A stretch of 64,000 nucleotides of DNA. It comes from Saccharibacillus kuerlensis DSM 22868. GTDB lineage: Bacteria > Bacillota > Bacilli > Paenibacillales > Paenibacillaceae. Location: contig NZ_KB899282.1 of NCBI RefSeq assembly GCF_000378145.1, positions 1 to 64,000 on the forward strand. The letters are read 5' to 3'. This document shows, piece by piece, positions 1-6,750 of this stretch. The first letter of the stretch is position 1. Each line of letters starts with the position of its first letter. Below the pieces are notes generated by a model. That model saw nothing but the letters and a program-made list of their open reading frames with translations. It searched no databases and was not told the DNA's origin. The position numbers and the translations under genes were made by a program.

Positions 1-214
1 CATTACAAGGAGTAATTAAGATTGCTTTGATTTTTGCTCGATTCTCATCTTCTGTTAAAGAGTTACTTGTTTCACTTAAATCTATTTCTATTTCCCCTTC
101 GAAATTATTGAAGTTCAAACCATAGTTATAAATCGCTTTGCCATCTATAATTTTTTGTAATTTGAAACTTATAGCTAAACCCATAAAGTAAACTTCACTC
201 TTTTCATTTTTCAT
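1..214 (-). CDS. Partial cassette protein of unknown function (N-terminal 71 residues)
   Basis: An open frame starts at ATG 214 and runs off the window edge without a stop; it begins MKNEKSEVYFMGLAISFKLQ. A second possible ATG lies two codons downstream-adjacent at 207, but the first gives the longer frame and sits 25 bp inside the cassette boundary. The visible part is polar with alternating short hydrophobic stretches and has no signal peptide or recognisable motif. It occupies the gene position of the fourth cassette. I do not recognise the family. Confidence 0.6.
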   Translation of the reverse strand, partial: MKNEKSEVYFMGLAISFKLQKIIDGKAIYNYGLNFNNFEGEIEIDLSETSNSLTEDENRAKIKAILITPCN

Positions 215-237
215 AGTCTCTTTGTCTGATTTCCGAT

Positions 238-325
238 AACGTTCCTGTATTCACGACCCAGCGTATGCTGGGTCGCCGGCGAATGCCGGGCCAAGGGCGT
301 ATGCCCGCAGCGTGAATATTATGTT
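238..325 (-). repeat. attC-like 88-bp cloverleaf repeat, copy 1
   Basis: The repeat is bounded by AAC and GTT. Outer arms TATTCACG and CGTGAATA enclose three hairpins, each closed by a four-base loop ending in AT: GACCCAGC/GCTGGGTC, CCGGC/GCCGG and GGGC/GCCC. The stem sequences differ from copies 2 and 3, but pairing is kept. The flanking octamers are CCGATAAC (233-240) and GTTAGGTG (323-330). The second is the reverse complement of the octamer at the entry side of copy 2, so the two mark the ends of one cassette. Confidence 0.85.
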
Positions 326-962
326 AGGTGATGTTGCTGCTTCTTTGAATACTCCCAATCCACATGTCTCCTGTAGGAATAAAATATGATTTCTCTGTTT
401 TTCCATCTATGATGTACTCATTTATTTCAAGTGCTTGATGTCGTACCTTATTAATTTCTTCTGTTGTACTTAAGTCGCTTTCCCACACATAATAACCATT
501 CCAACATCTCTCCCACTTGAACTGACCGATAAGTGGATGCTGGATTCTAAATGGAAAATCTTTGTCAGTTTCATTGACTTTAAAAAGCCCATTATAATAT
601 TCAATTTCCGAGTCAATCGCAGCCACGACTTGAGAATCCATGAATTCCGGATCACCTAACCAAATTTTTAAATAGTAAGGTTGATCTAATTGATCAACCT
701 CTTCTTGCCAAGCTAGATAGATTTCAATTAATTGATAAAAGACTTGTTTTCTGAATCGATACTTTGGGTTTTTCTTTCCAACCTTGTTAGAGGTGATGCG
801 ATACAAATGATAAAATGGATAGATCCAAATTTTCACGTGTTCTTTATGGTGGTTAATCAAAGAATCGATATTAAGTTTCTTATGATGGTCTGCCCATGAA
901 GTCAAATTTCTTGCTTTCTTTCTCATTCCTCTAGTTCTTTTATGTATTGATGTAAGCTTCAT
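324..962 (-). CDS. Cassette protein of unknown function, 212 residues
   Basis: The gene has a clear GGAGG ribosome binding site six bases before ATG 962 and fills the third cassette. The first 80 residues are strongly basic (KRTRGMRKKARN near residues 8-19, then K- and H-rich). The remainder is acidic and rich in aromatic residues, including WERCWNGYYVWESD near residues 150-163. No signal peptide, membrane helix or known motif is visible, and I do not recognise the family. The stop codon TAA lies in the boundary octamer CACCTAAC, so termination depends on the cassette end itself. Codon use is AT-rich, unlike genes beyond 3300. Confidence 0.8.
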   Translation of the reverse strand: MKLTSIHKRTRGMRKKARNLTSWADHHKKLNIDSLINHHKEHVKIWIYPFYHLYRITSNKVGKKNPKYRFRKQVFYQLIEIYLAWQEEVDQLDQPYYLKIWLGDPEFMDSQVVAAIDSEIEYYNGLFKVNETDKDFPFRIQHPLIGQFKWERCWNGYYVWESDLSTTEEINKVRHQALEINEYIIDGKTEKSYFIPTGDMWIGSIQRSSNIT

Positions 963-1000
963 GAATAACCTCCATACTTAGCTCTTCAGCAATTTCACCT

Positions 1001-1088
1001 AACGTTCCTGTATTCACGACTCGACGCATGTCGAGTGCCCGGCGAATGCCGGGCCAAGGACGGATGTCCGCAGCGTGAATATTATGTT
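1001..1088 (-). repeat. attC-like 88-bp cloverleaf repeat, copy 2
   Basis: It has the same length and outer arms as copies 1 and 3. Its hairpins are CTCGAC/GTCGAG, GCCCGGC/GCCGGGC and GGAC/GTCC. The flanking octamers are CACCTAAC (996-1003) and GTTATCTG (1086-1093). CACCTAAC pairs with the octamer at copy 1 and GTTATCTG with the one at copy 3. Confidence 0.85.
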
Positions 1089-1106
1089 ATCTGAAGTTCA
1101 ATGCTT

Positions 1107-1472
1107 TTAAGATCCACTTTCATATTCATTCCTTTGTGTAGTTGATTCTTTTACCCATTCTTTAAGACGATCTCTACTTATCAAAATCTCATCATCAATT
1201 TTTATATAAGGAAACATCACTCCAATAAAGCTGCCTGTTTCACTAAGTTCACGATTCTCAGTTTTTATAATTTCTTTTACCTGTTGTTCAGTCAAACCCA
1301 GATATTCTGCCGTTTCTTCCATATTCATCAATACCTTAGGTTCATTTTTTGTTTCTTTTGGAACTTCTGTTTCTTGAACATTTAATTCTTTTTGAATCAA
1401 TACACACCCTATAATAAGTGACGCCCCTAGTATGATTGAACTTAAAAGCATGCTGAAATTAAAACGTTTCAT
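1107..1472 (-). CDS. Membrane-anchored excisionase-type helix-turn-helix protein (cassette gene)
   Basis: The 121-residue protein has one N-terminal hydrophobic segment (about residues 7-26, GASLIIGCVLIQ), which is a membrane anchor or possibly a lipoprotein signal. A polar linker follows, then a C-terminal domain from about residue 50. That domain begins MNMEETAEYLGLTEQQVKEI and ends ISRDRLKEWVKES, the pattern of MerR/excisionase-like (HTH_17) DNA-binding modules. Function is unknown; it could be a membrane-tethered regulator or a peptide-binding use of the same fold. A GGAGG site precedes ATG 1472, 36 bp inside the cassette boundary. Confidence 0.75.
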   Translation of the reverse strand: MKRFNFSMLLSSIILGASLIIGCVLIQKELNVQETEVPKETKNEPKVLMNMEETAEYLGLTEQQVKEIIKTENRELSETGSFIGVMFPYIKIDDEILISRDRLKEWVKESTTQRNEYESGS

Positions 1473-1506
1473 TTGCTTGTTCCTCCGTTTTTATTGAATT
1501 TCAGAT

Positions 1507-1594
1507 AACGTTCCTGTATTCACGACTCGACGTATGTCGAGTGTCCGGCGAATGCCGGACCAAGGACGTATGTCCGTAGCGTGAATATTATGTT
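1507..1594 (-). repeat. attC-like 88-bp cloverleaf repeat, copy 3
   Basis: The hairpins are CTCGAC/GTCGAG, GTCCGGC/GCCGGAC and GGAC/GTCC within the same outer arms. Against copy 2 the middle stem has a C-G pair replaced by T-A on both sides, a compensatory change. The flanking octamers are CAGATAAC (1502-1509) and GTTATAAG (1592-1599). They match copy 2 and the attI-like site respectively. Confidence 0.85.
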
Positions 1595-1630
1595 ATAAGA
1601 TGCCACCGACTTCATAGAGTTTCTAACAAA

Positions 1631-1921
1631 TTATCTATTGTTATCTTTCATTGGTTCTATCTCTAATAATTTTGGTTTTCCCCATATGTTTTTTCTGTAT
1701 TTTATATGGTAGCTATCATGATACTTTCTATTTTCATCTATTATATTAGCTAAATTACTACGTACTTTTATTGTTTTAATTTCCTTGGTCATTGTCTCTA
1801 TAACCATTTCATTTGAACTTACTTCTTTTATTGCAACTACTTCACTTGTACTTGCTGTCAGAGAAATCCAGAGAAATACAATAACACTTAATGTAATTAA
1901 TATTTTCATTGTTTTTTTCAT
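1631..1921 (-). CDS. Small secreted or membrane-anchored cassette protein of unknown function
   Basis: The 96-residue protein has a clear N-terminal signal sequence: basic MKKTMK, then a hydrophobic core over about residues 7-23 ending ASTSEV. The mature part is short, charged and beta-like. An AAGGAG site sits seven bases before ATG 1921. It is the recombinase-proximal cassette, where the most recent insertion would be expected in an integron. With 63 bp between boundary and start, it is the only complete cassette with room for part of a promoter. I do not recognise the family. Confidence 0.75.
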   Translation of the reverse strand: MKKTMKILITLSVIVFLWISLTASTSEVVAIKEVSSNEMVIETMTKEIKTIKVRSNLANIIDENRKYHDSYHIKYRKNIWGKPKLLEIEPMKDNNR

Positions 1922-1977
1922 TTACTAACTCCTTATATAATGAATTAGATATTTATTGTTATTAAATTAGGTGGTTT

Positions 1978-2076
1978 CTTATAACGTCTTATTTACGAAC
2001 TTCGTAAATCCCCTCACTATGCGATATTCCCGAACTTCATGTAATTCACTTCTTGTGTGGTATTCCCGAACTCCCC
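1978..2076 (-). other. attI-like recombination site next to the recombinase gene
   Basis: The first cassette ends at octamer CTTATAAC (1978-1985), the reverse complement of GTTATAAG at copy 3. Beyond it lie three iterons at 1990-2003, 2025-2038 and 2061-2074: TATTTACGAACTTC, TATTCCCGAACTTC and TATTCCCGAACTCC, spaced 35 and 36 bp. The first is part of the 19-bp palindrome ATTTACGAACTTCGTAAAT (1991-2009). The iteron resembles the outer arm TATTCACGAC of the cassette repeats, as expected if one recombinase binds both. There is no cloverleaf here, which matches the attI/attC asymmetry of integrons. The role is inferred from position and repeats. Confidence 0.65.
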
Positions 2077-2079
2077 CGC

Positions 2080-3225
2080 TTACTCCGAATCCTCAAGTCC
2101 TCCAATCCGATCCAGTGGACTCTGTATCTTCCCAATATCTCTCCTACTCACATGTGTATACCGCTCTGTTGTCCGCACGCTTTGATGTCCAAGCAGCTCT
2201 TGAATGTAACGAAGATCAATTCCATTCTCCAGCAGATGAGTGGCAAAGGAATGTCTTAACGAGTGAATGCTTACCTCTTTGCGAATCCCTGCCTGCAGCA
2301 GTGCCTTTGCAAAAACCTTCTGGGCCGAGCGTTCTGTCAGATGACGGCCTTCCCGTTGTCCTGGAAACAGCCATGTCGTCGGTTTTTCCAACTTTATGTA
2401 TCGCTCCAGCACGCTAACGGCCATCTCGGAGAGCAGGGTTTGGCGATCTTTCCGGCCTTTTCCCTGACGGACTTTGACTGTATTCCGTTCCCGATCGCAA
2501 TCTTCCGGACGAAGACGTACCACCTCGCTTACCCGCAATCCCGACGTGTAAGTCAAATACAGAATCGCTTTGTGCTTTAGGTTGTCCACGCTTTTCAGCA
2601 GCCTAACCACTTCTCCGAGAGAAAGCACATCCGGCAGCTTGCTTTCTTTTTTCGGTCGGATATATCCGCTCGACTTGGGCTGCTTCCGTACATAACGAAA
2701 ATAAAATTTCAACGCGCTAATCGCCTGATTGACATAAGCATGCGATCGACCCTTTTCTAACAGCGATAGCGCATATTTTTGCACAGTGACATCATTAATT
2801 TCCGTTTCCGTTTCGGGACTCTTTTCAAAAAAACGCCTAATCTGCGACGTATAAGCTTTTATCGTCTTACTGCTGTACCCTCTTGCCTTTAACGCATCCT
2901 GCAATTCCTGCCTGCGATTGGAGTCCCATAATTCGTCTGCTGTAGAACCTTCTCGCTCAAGCTGCTTTTCCCTATGCCGCTTCAGCCGATCCGAGAGATA
3001 AGGGTCCTGCTGACTCAAACGTTCGTCGCACTCAAAGCAGTCAAGCGGATACGCTTCAAGCAGCAGCTCCAGAGCCGAAATGCTGTACGGAATTGTCCAC
3101 ACTTTTTCTTCCTGTACCCATTTGCGTCCCGTTACGGAGCGAATCCCCACTAATTGTTCAGAGCCGTAACGCTCCAATTTCACTCCAATATTCCTGTCAT
3201 CCCGGTACATCAACTCAATCCTCAT
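2080..3225 (-). CDS. Tyrosine recombinase, XerC/D-like, candidate cassette integrase
   Basis: The 381-residue site-specific recombinase starts at ATG 3225 behind a GAGGAGG site. Residues 1-60 form an extra N-terminal module with GRKWVQEEKVWTIP, reminiscent of the HARP-type fold. A SAM-like core-binding domain spans about 103-182, and the catalytic domain about 195-375. Catalytic residues visible are R231 (TSGLRVSE), K256 (GKGRKDR), H321 and R324 (HSLRHSFATHLL), H347 (LGHQS) and Y356 (ERYTHV). Only about 54 residues separate GKGRKDRQTLLS from HSLRHSF, so the roughly 16-residue insertion specific to IntI is absent. The protein ends SPLDRI, as many IntI and Xer relatives do. Its 3' end lies 4 bp from the attI-like site, and it is codirectional with the cassette genes. 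Confidence 0.9.
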   Translation of the reverse strand: MRIELMYRDDRNIGVKLERYGSEQLVGIRSVTGRKWVQEEKVWTIPYSISALELLLEAYPLDCFECDERLSQQDPYLSDRLKRHREKQLEREGSTADELWDSNRRQELQDALKARGYSSKTIKAYTSQIRRFFEKSPETETEINDVTVQKYALSLLEKGRSHAYVNQAISALKFYFRYVRKQPKSSGYIRPKKESKLPDVLSLGEVVRLLKSVDNLKHKAILYLTYTSGLRVSEVVRLRPEDCDRERNTVKVRQGKGRKDRQTLLSEMAVSVLERYIKLEKPTTWLFPGQREGRHLTERSAQKVFAKALLQAGIRKEVSIHSLRHSFATHLLENGIDLRYIQELLGHQSVRTTERYTHVSRRDIGKIQSPLDRIGGLEDSE

Positions 3226-3285
3226 CCTGCTTGCCTCCTCAGTTTATCATCCTTTGGAATTATTGGAAATCTGGTTTTTTAAATG

Positions 3286-3323
3286 AAAAAAGGGCCTTCA
3301 GATGGAAGTCCATCTCAAGGCCC
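3286..3323 (-). terminator. Rho-independent terminator after the DUF3817 gene
   Basis: Stem GGGCCTT/AAGGCCC is extended by GATGGA/TCCATC. On the minus strand it is followed by a run of T. It separates the DUF3817 gene from the recombinase gene. Confidence 0.75.
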
Positions 3324-3353
3324 CGAGTCTTTCGGCGCTCATCTCTTATCCAA

Positions 3354-3689
3354 TTATCCCCGATCCGCTTCTTCCGGTGTCGCGTAGGCTCGTCCGGCTT
3401 GGATTTCCTTTTTCAGATACGATTCGAACACGAATGTTCCTGCCGGAAGTACGGAAGCGACTAGCGCCCAGAGCAGCTTTTTCAAGTTCCATTTCAGCGC
3501 GATAAACGCATGCCAGGCCGCCAAAATATACAGGACAAACAGCGCACCATGCGCCCCGCCCACGATCGTCACCGCCATATCCATGCCTGCAGCGTATTTG
3601 AGCGGCATCGCCACCAGAAGCAGCAGCAGGAACGACAACCCTTCGAGATATCCGATCACTTTGAATCTTCCGAGCACGGTCTTAAACAT
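3354..3689 (-). CDS. DUF3817 family membrane protein
   Basis: The 111-residue integral membrane protein has about three helices: residues 13-30 (LEGLSFLLLLLVAMPLKY), 38-58 (GGAHGALFVLYILAAWH) and 69-88. Motifs FKVIGYLEGLSFLLLL and GGAHGALFVLY are typical of DUF3817. ATG 3689 was chosen because it has an AAGGGGG site upstream and starts directly before the family's conserved region; the frame stays open 17 codons further upstream without a binding site. The family's function is not known. It is followed by its own terminator and appears monocistronic. Confidence 0.8.
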   Translation of the reverse strand: MFKTVLGRFKVIGYLEGLSFLLLLLVAMPLKYAAGMDMAVTIVGGAHGALFVLYILAAWHAFIALKWNLKKLLWALVASVLPAGTFVFESYLKKEIQAGRAYATPEEADRG

Positions 3690-3958
3690 AGCAGCCCCCT
3701 TGAGTTTGAAGGCGTTTGCGTAAACGGCGGTAACGGTCACCGATACGCTTGCGCAAACGTCCTGAACGTATGTATCTCTCTTATTCTAACGGATGTTCCG
3801 AACACTTCTCAACTTTAAAGCAGCGCATATGTATGGTTAGATATAGAGAGAAACTGTACTTGATTCAAACTCGTTCAAGCCCATTCAACTGGTCCAATCT
3901 CATTCAAACTCACGTCTCTTCAAACTCACCCAACTTTTATCGAATCGGAGTGAAATTC

Positions 3959-4708
3959 ATGAAAATGGTTCTGCCGCAGCCTTTTCTATACCCAGCCGGA
4001 AAACGAGCCGTTCTGCTGCTGCACGGGTTTACCGGTAATCCCGCGGACGTGCGCAAACTGGGCCGTTACCTGAACGAACGAGGATATACCTGCCACGCCC
4101 CGCTCTATACCGGACACGGAGGCACGGCCGAAGACCTGCTGGACCTTTCGCCGGAAAACTGGTGGCGGGACGCCGAGGATGGGTACCGTCTGCTGGTCGC
4201 GGAAGGCTATACCGAAATCGCGGTGGCAGGCGTGTCGCAGGGAGCCGTGTTCGCGCTGCGGCTCGGCATGGACTACCCCGTCGCCGGTGTCGTGTCCATG
4301 TGCGCCCCGATCCGCGGCAAGAGCGCCGATGATCTGTTCCAGCGTGTGCTCAGCTATGCCCGGCAGTACAAGACCTTCGAAGGCAAAAGCTCGGAATCCG
4401 TGCAGACCGAACTTGAACAGCTGCCGAGTCTTCCCCGCGACCGGCTAAACCTGCTGCAGGACCTGATTTCGGAAACCGGGGAACGGCTGAAGGAGATCGA
4501 CGCGCCGGTTGCCGTTATGCAGGGTGGGCTGGACAGTCCGCTGTATTTGGACAGCGCGAGCGCTATATACGACACGGTGAGGAATCCGCGCAGCACATAC
4601 AAAGTATACCCACAGTCCGGACATATTCTGACATTGGGACCGGAGCAGGCAGAAGTGTTTGCGGACGTTTATGCTTTTTTAGAACAGTTGAATTGGCGGA
4701 CCATATAG
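3959..4708 (+). CDS. Carboxylesterase, alpha/beta hydrolase of the Est30 type
   Basis: The protein has 249 residues, close to the length of Est30-type thermostable esterases. Visible features are the oxyanion motif HGFTG (22-26), nucleophile elbow GVSQG with S93, the acid D192 (GGLDSPLY) and H222 (PQSGHILTLG). It likely hydrolyses short-chain carboxylic esters in the cytoplasm. ATG 3959 was chosen for the GGAG site ten bases upstream and because the family starts right before LPQPF; the frame remains open 70 codons upstream through low-complexity DNA rich in TCAAACTCA. It stands alone between convergent genes. Confidence 0.85.
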   Translation: MKMVLPQPFLYPAGKRAVLLLHGFTGNPADVRKLGRYLNERGYTCHAPLYTGHGGTAEDLLDLSPENWWRDAEDGYRLLVAEGYTEIAVAGVSQGAVFALRLGMDYPVAGVVSMCAPIRGKSADDLFQRVLSYARQYKTFEGKSSESVQTELEQLPSLPRDRLNLLQDLISETGERLKEIDAPVAVMQGGLDSPLYLDSASAIYDTVRNPRSTYKVYPQSGHILTLGPEQAEVFADVYAFLEQLNWRTI

Positions 4709-4890
4709 CGAATTTATCGAACGGATCGCAGAATGCTGTTCTTAGGGAGGTTCCTATAGAAAGCTCAACATGTCGAGAAAGTACAATTCTCAGTGAAGAG
4801 AGGCACATCGTGAGCATCAGCTAACGAATTTCTCCCGCAGCCATTCAAAGCTATTCATCAAGAGCCGCTCGTGACCGCTCAGCGATCCTT

Positions 4891-5556
4891 TTAAACGTTA
4901 ACGTTTGTCTGAAGCACGATCGTTTTCAATGCATGCAGATCGTCGATCACCAGATCCGCCTGCGCCAATTCCGCTTCCTGTGCGAAGTCGAATCGGCATC
5001 CGATCGCCAGCAGACCGTTGTCTTTGGCCGCACGAATATCCGACAAACGATCTCCCACGACCGCTCCATCCGTAATTCCGTATTTGTTGACGATTGTTCG
5101 GACGAGATCCGATTTGTTCAACGATTCGATCTGCTGGATGCTGAACACTTCCGTGACCCAGCGATCCAGACCATAATGATCTACGATAGCGCGCAGGTAG
5201 TGAACTAGGCCGTTGCTTGCGATGTAGATAGAGCGGCCGTTTTCTTTTAAACTCTCCAAAACTTCCTCCACACCGGGATACAAGGCGCCTTCCCCTTCAT
5301 TAATGTTCCCTATCAGTCTGTCCAAAAAATAAGCGTCGACCTCCTTCCGCAGCGCAAGAGAATGATCCGGCAGCAGCGTCGCCCAGACCTGCGGCAGCGG
5401 CACCCCCATAATCTCGCGATACCTGCCGATCGGCGTCTCTCCTTCCCATTCCCCCAGCGACCTTAGATGATCAAACGCTTCTTCCAGCGAAATCTCCAAG
5501 ATTTTGTCCGTCTGAAAAAGCGTTCCGTCCATATCAAAAATAAGCGATTGTACCAT
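4891..5556 (-). CDS. HAD-superfamily phosphatase
   Basis: The 221-residue hydrolase contains the DxDGT motif as DMDGT (D8, D10; nucleophile D8), a cap region over about 15-90, motif II in IASNG, motif III K in SLNKSDL, and the acidic motif GDRLSDIRAA. This layout matches beta-phosphoglucomutase or phosphoglycolate-phosphatase-like HAD proteins, acting on a small phosphorylated metabolite in the cytoplasm. The substrate cannot be read from sequence. The start at 5556 follows AAGGGAGG. Downstream about 180 bp are gene-free before the convergent esterase gene. Confidence 0.85.
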   Translation of the reverse strand: MVQSLIFDMDGTLFQTDKILEISLEEAFDHLRSLGEWEGETPIGRYREIMGVPLPQVWATLLPDHSLALRKEVDAYFLDRLIGNINEGEGALYPGVEEVLESLKENGRSIYIASNGLVHYLRAIVDHYGLDRWVTEVFSIQQIESLNKSDLVRTIVNKYGITDGAVVGDRLSDIRAAKDNGLLAIGCRFDFAQEAELAQADLVIDDLHALKTIVLQTNVNV

Positions 5557-5648
5557 AATGTATCCTCCCTTTTAAAAAACTCTTCACTAACAGTCAGTAA
5601 TCAACAGTTAGCGGTCAACAATCAGCGGTTACCGTTTAACCGTCAACA

Positions 5649-5712
5649 GTTATCGATCGTTTAACCCTTTTCCTTCCATAGTTATCGATCGTTCAACCCT
5701 TTCCCTTCCATT
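5649..5712 (-). repeat. 32-bp tandem duplication over the 3' end of the YdeI-family gene
   Basis: Two units at 5649-5680 and 5681-5712 begin AGTTATCGATCGTT and end CCTTCCAT, with two base differences. The second unit encodes the C terminus of the YdeI-family protein including its stop. The first is an untranslated copy just after it. Upstream, 5585-5648 holds shorter degenerate copies of CAACAGTTA. Confidence 0.85.
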
Positions 5713-6275
5713 ATACGCGGCGCGTGCTTGTCGATTCTTGCTACCCGGGTCTTGGACTGCTTGGGCTCGAGAAAATGCAGAAGATAGGCTCGCTGCCGTC
5801 CGGGGGTCAGACCTTCGAAAGCTTCTTTTAACGCAGCGTCGCTGGCGAATCTTGTCTCAAGTTCTTCCGGCACGGCAAATTCTTCGCTCGATTTGAGTTC
5901 GACTTTGAGTCCCGCTTTTTCGATCTCAATCGCTTCGCGCATATACGCTTCGATCTCCCCCTGCCTGTCCTCAATCTCCCGCACATTTTCAAACCGAAGC
6001 TGCCGGCCCGCCTGGACTTTCTGCGTCTGCTGGATCAGCATGCGTTCGTTGTCCTGCAGCAGCGCTCCTTTGATGAACAGAATGGCGCAGTACTCTTTAA
6101 ATCCGTGAATCAGCAGCACGTTGCCGCCGTTAATCGTGTAGCAGGGCTGACCCCATTTCAGTTCTTCCGTCATTTCGGTGTTCAACGCCAGGCTTCTGAG
6201 CTTCACGAACTCTTCTCTCCATCTCTCTTCGCGTTCCAGAAAAGCATCGACTTTGGGATTACGCGGCTGTGTCAT
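5682..6275 (-). CDS. YdeI/OmpD-associated (DUF1801 plus OmdA) family protein
   Basis: The 197-residue protein has the two-part layout of Bacillus YdeI. An N-terminal DUF1801-like region (about 10-115) has LKWGQPCYTINGGNVLLIHGFKEYCAILF, given here only for its key residues W41, P44, Y46 and G56-F57. The C-terminal OmdA region (about 130-190) has PEEL, GLTPGRQRAYL and K-rich KTRVARIDK. Biochemical role is uncertain; relatives are linked to stress or bacteriocin tolerance. The start at 6275 follows AACGGAGGGAACGATA. Its 3' end has been duplicated in tandem. Confidence 0.85.
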   Translation of the reverse strand: MTQPRNPKVDAFLEREERWREEFVKLRSLALNTEMTEELKWGQPCYTINGGNVLLIHGFKEYCAILFIKGALLQDNERMLIQQTQKVQAGRQLRFENVREIEDRQGEIEAYMREAIEIEKAGLKVELKSSEEFAVPEELETRFASDAALKEAFEGLTPGRQRAYLLHFLEPKQSKTRVARIDKHAPRIMEGKGLNDR

Positions 6276-6750
6276 TATCGTTCCCTCCGTTTACTGTGGA
6301 TTAAGGGCAGCGCAAAAACTTTTTCGTCGTTCCCATGAACTAGGCGGCGCTTTAGAGCGGGCATGCAAACTCACCGGCTTTTTGAGTAGAAACTTTTTCA
6401 ACGCTTAAGCCTCGTTTTGGCTCTATGTTTCGGCTTTATGTTTCGGCTTTATAATGAAGCGGTCGAACGTCGAGAATGTTAAAAATGAAGCAATTTGAAG
6501 TTTATGTATATACTGCATTTAGCCTCATTATAACGGAAGACGTACCGCTTAGACTCCTATTTTTCGATTAACTTGTCTCCCGCCGGCTCTTCGTTTATGA
6601 TGAATAAAAGAAAATATTTTTCCTTTTATATGTTTAATCATTAAAAATATTTTTCATACCTTCTTTACTTTATTTCTTCCATTTTGATTTCTTCCATTTT
6701 AGATCAGTTTTTTAGTTTTCTAATCCCAATGCTTACAAAGGAGTCGAATC
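6276..6750. other. Gene-free interval before the amino-sugar operon
   Basis: No gene is supported in 475 bp. It contains a short direct repeat (TATGTTTCGGCTT at about 6423-6452) and a very AT-rich stretch from 6595 to 6720 that probably holds the nag operon promoter. I could not fix a single -35/-10 pair with confidence. Confidence 0.5.

Larger units (their letters stand above)
1..1984 (-). mobile_element. Integron-like gene cassette array (three complete cassettes and one partial)
   Basis: Read on the minus strand from the recombinase gene, the order is attI-like site, gene, 88-bp repeat, gene, repeat, gene, repeat, gene (cut by the window edge). Taking the crossover inside the boundary GTT, the cassettes are 1509-1984, 1003-1508, 240-1002 and 239 to beyond the window. 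Each has one gene followed by one repeat at its 3' end, the layout of an integron cassette. The genes begin only 36-63 bp after each boundary, so the downstream ones probably rely on readthrough transcription. The DNA is AT-rich compared with the rest of the window, which suggests acquisition. That the units move is inferred. Confidence 0.8.

Noticed and set aside
2080-3225. Calling the recombinase a true integron integrase (IntI)
   Set aside because: The overall fold and SPLD ending fit, but the spacing between the Lys patch and HxxR motif leaves no room for the IntI-specific helix. I therefore describe it only as a candidate cassette recombinase.
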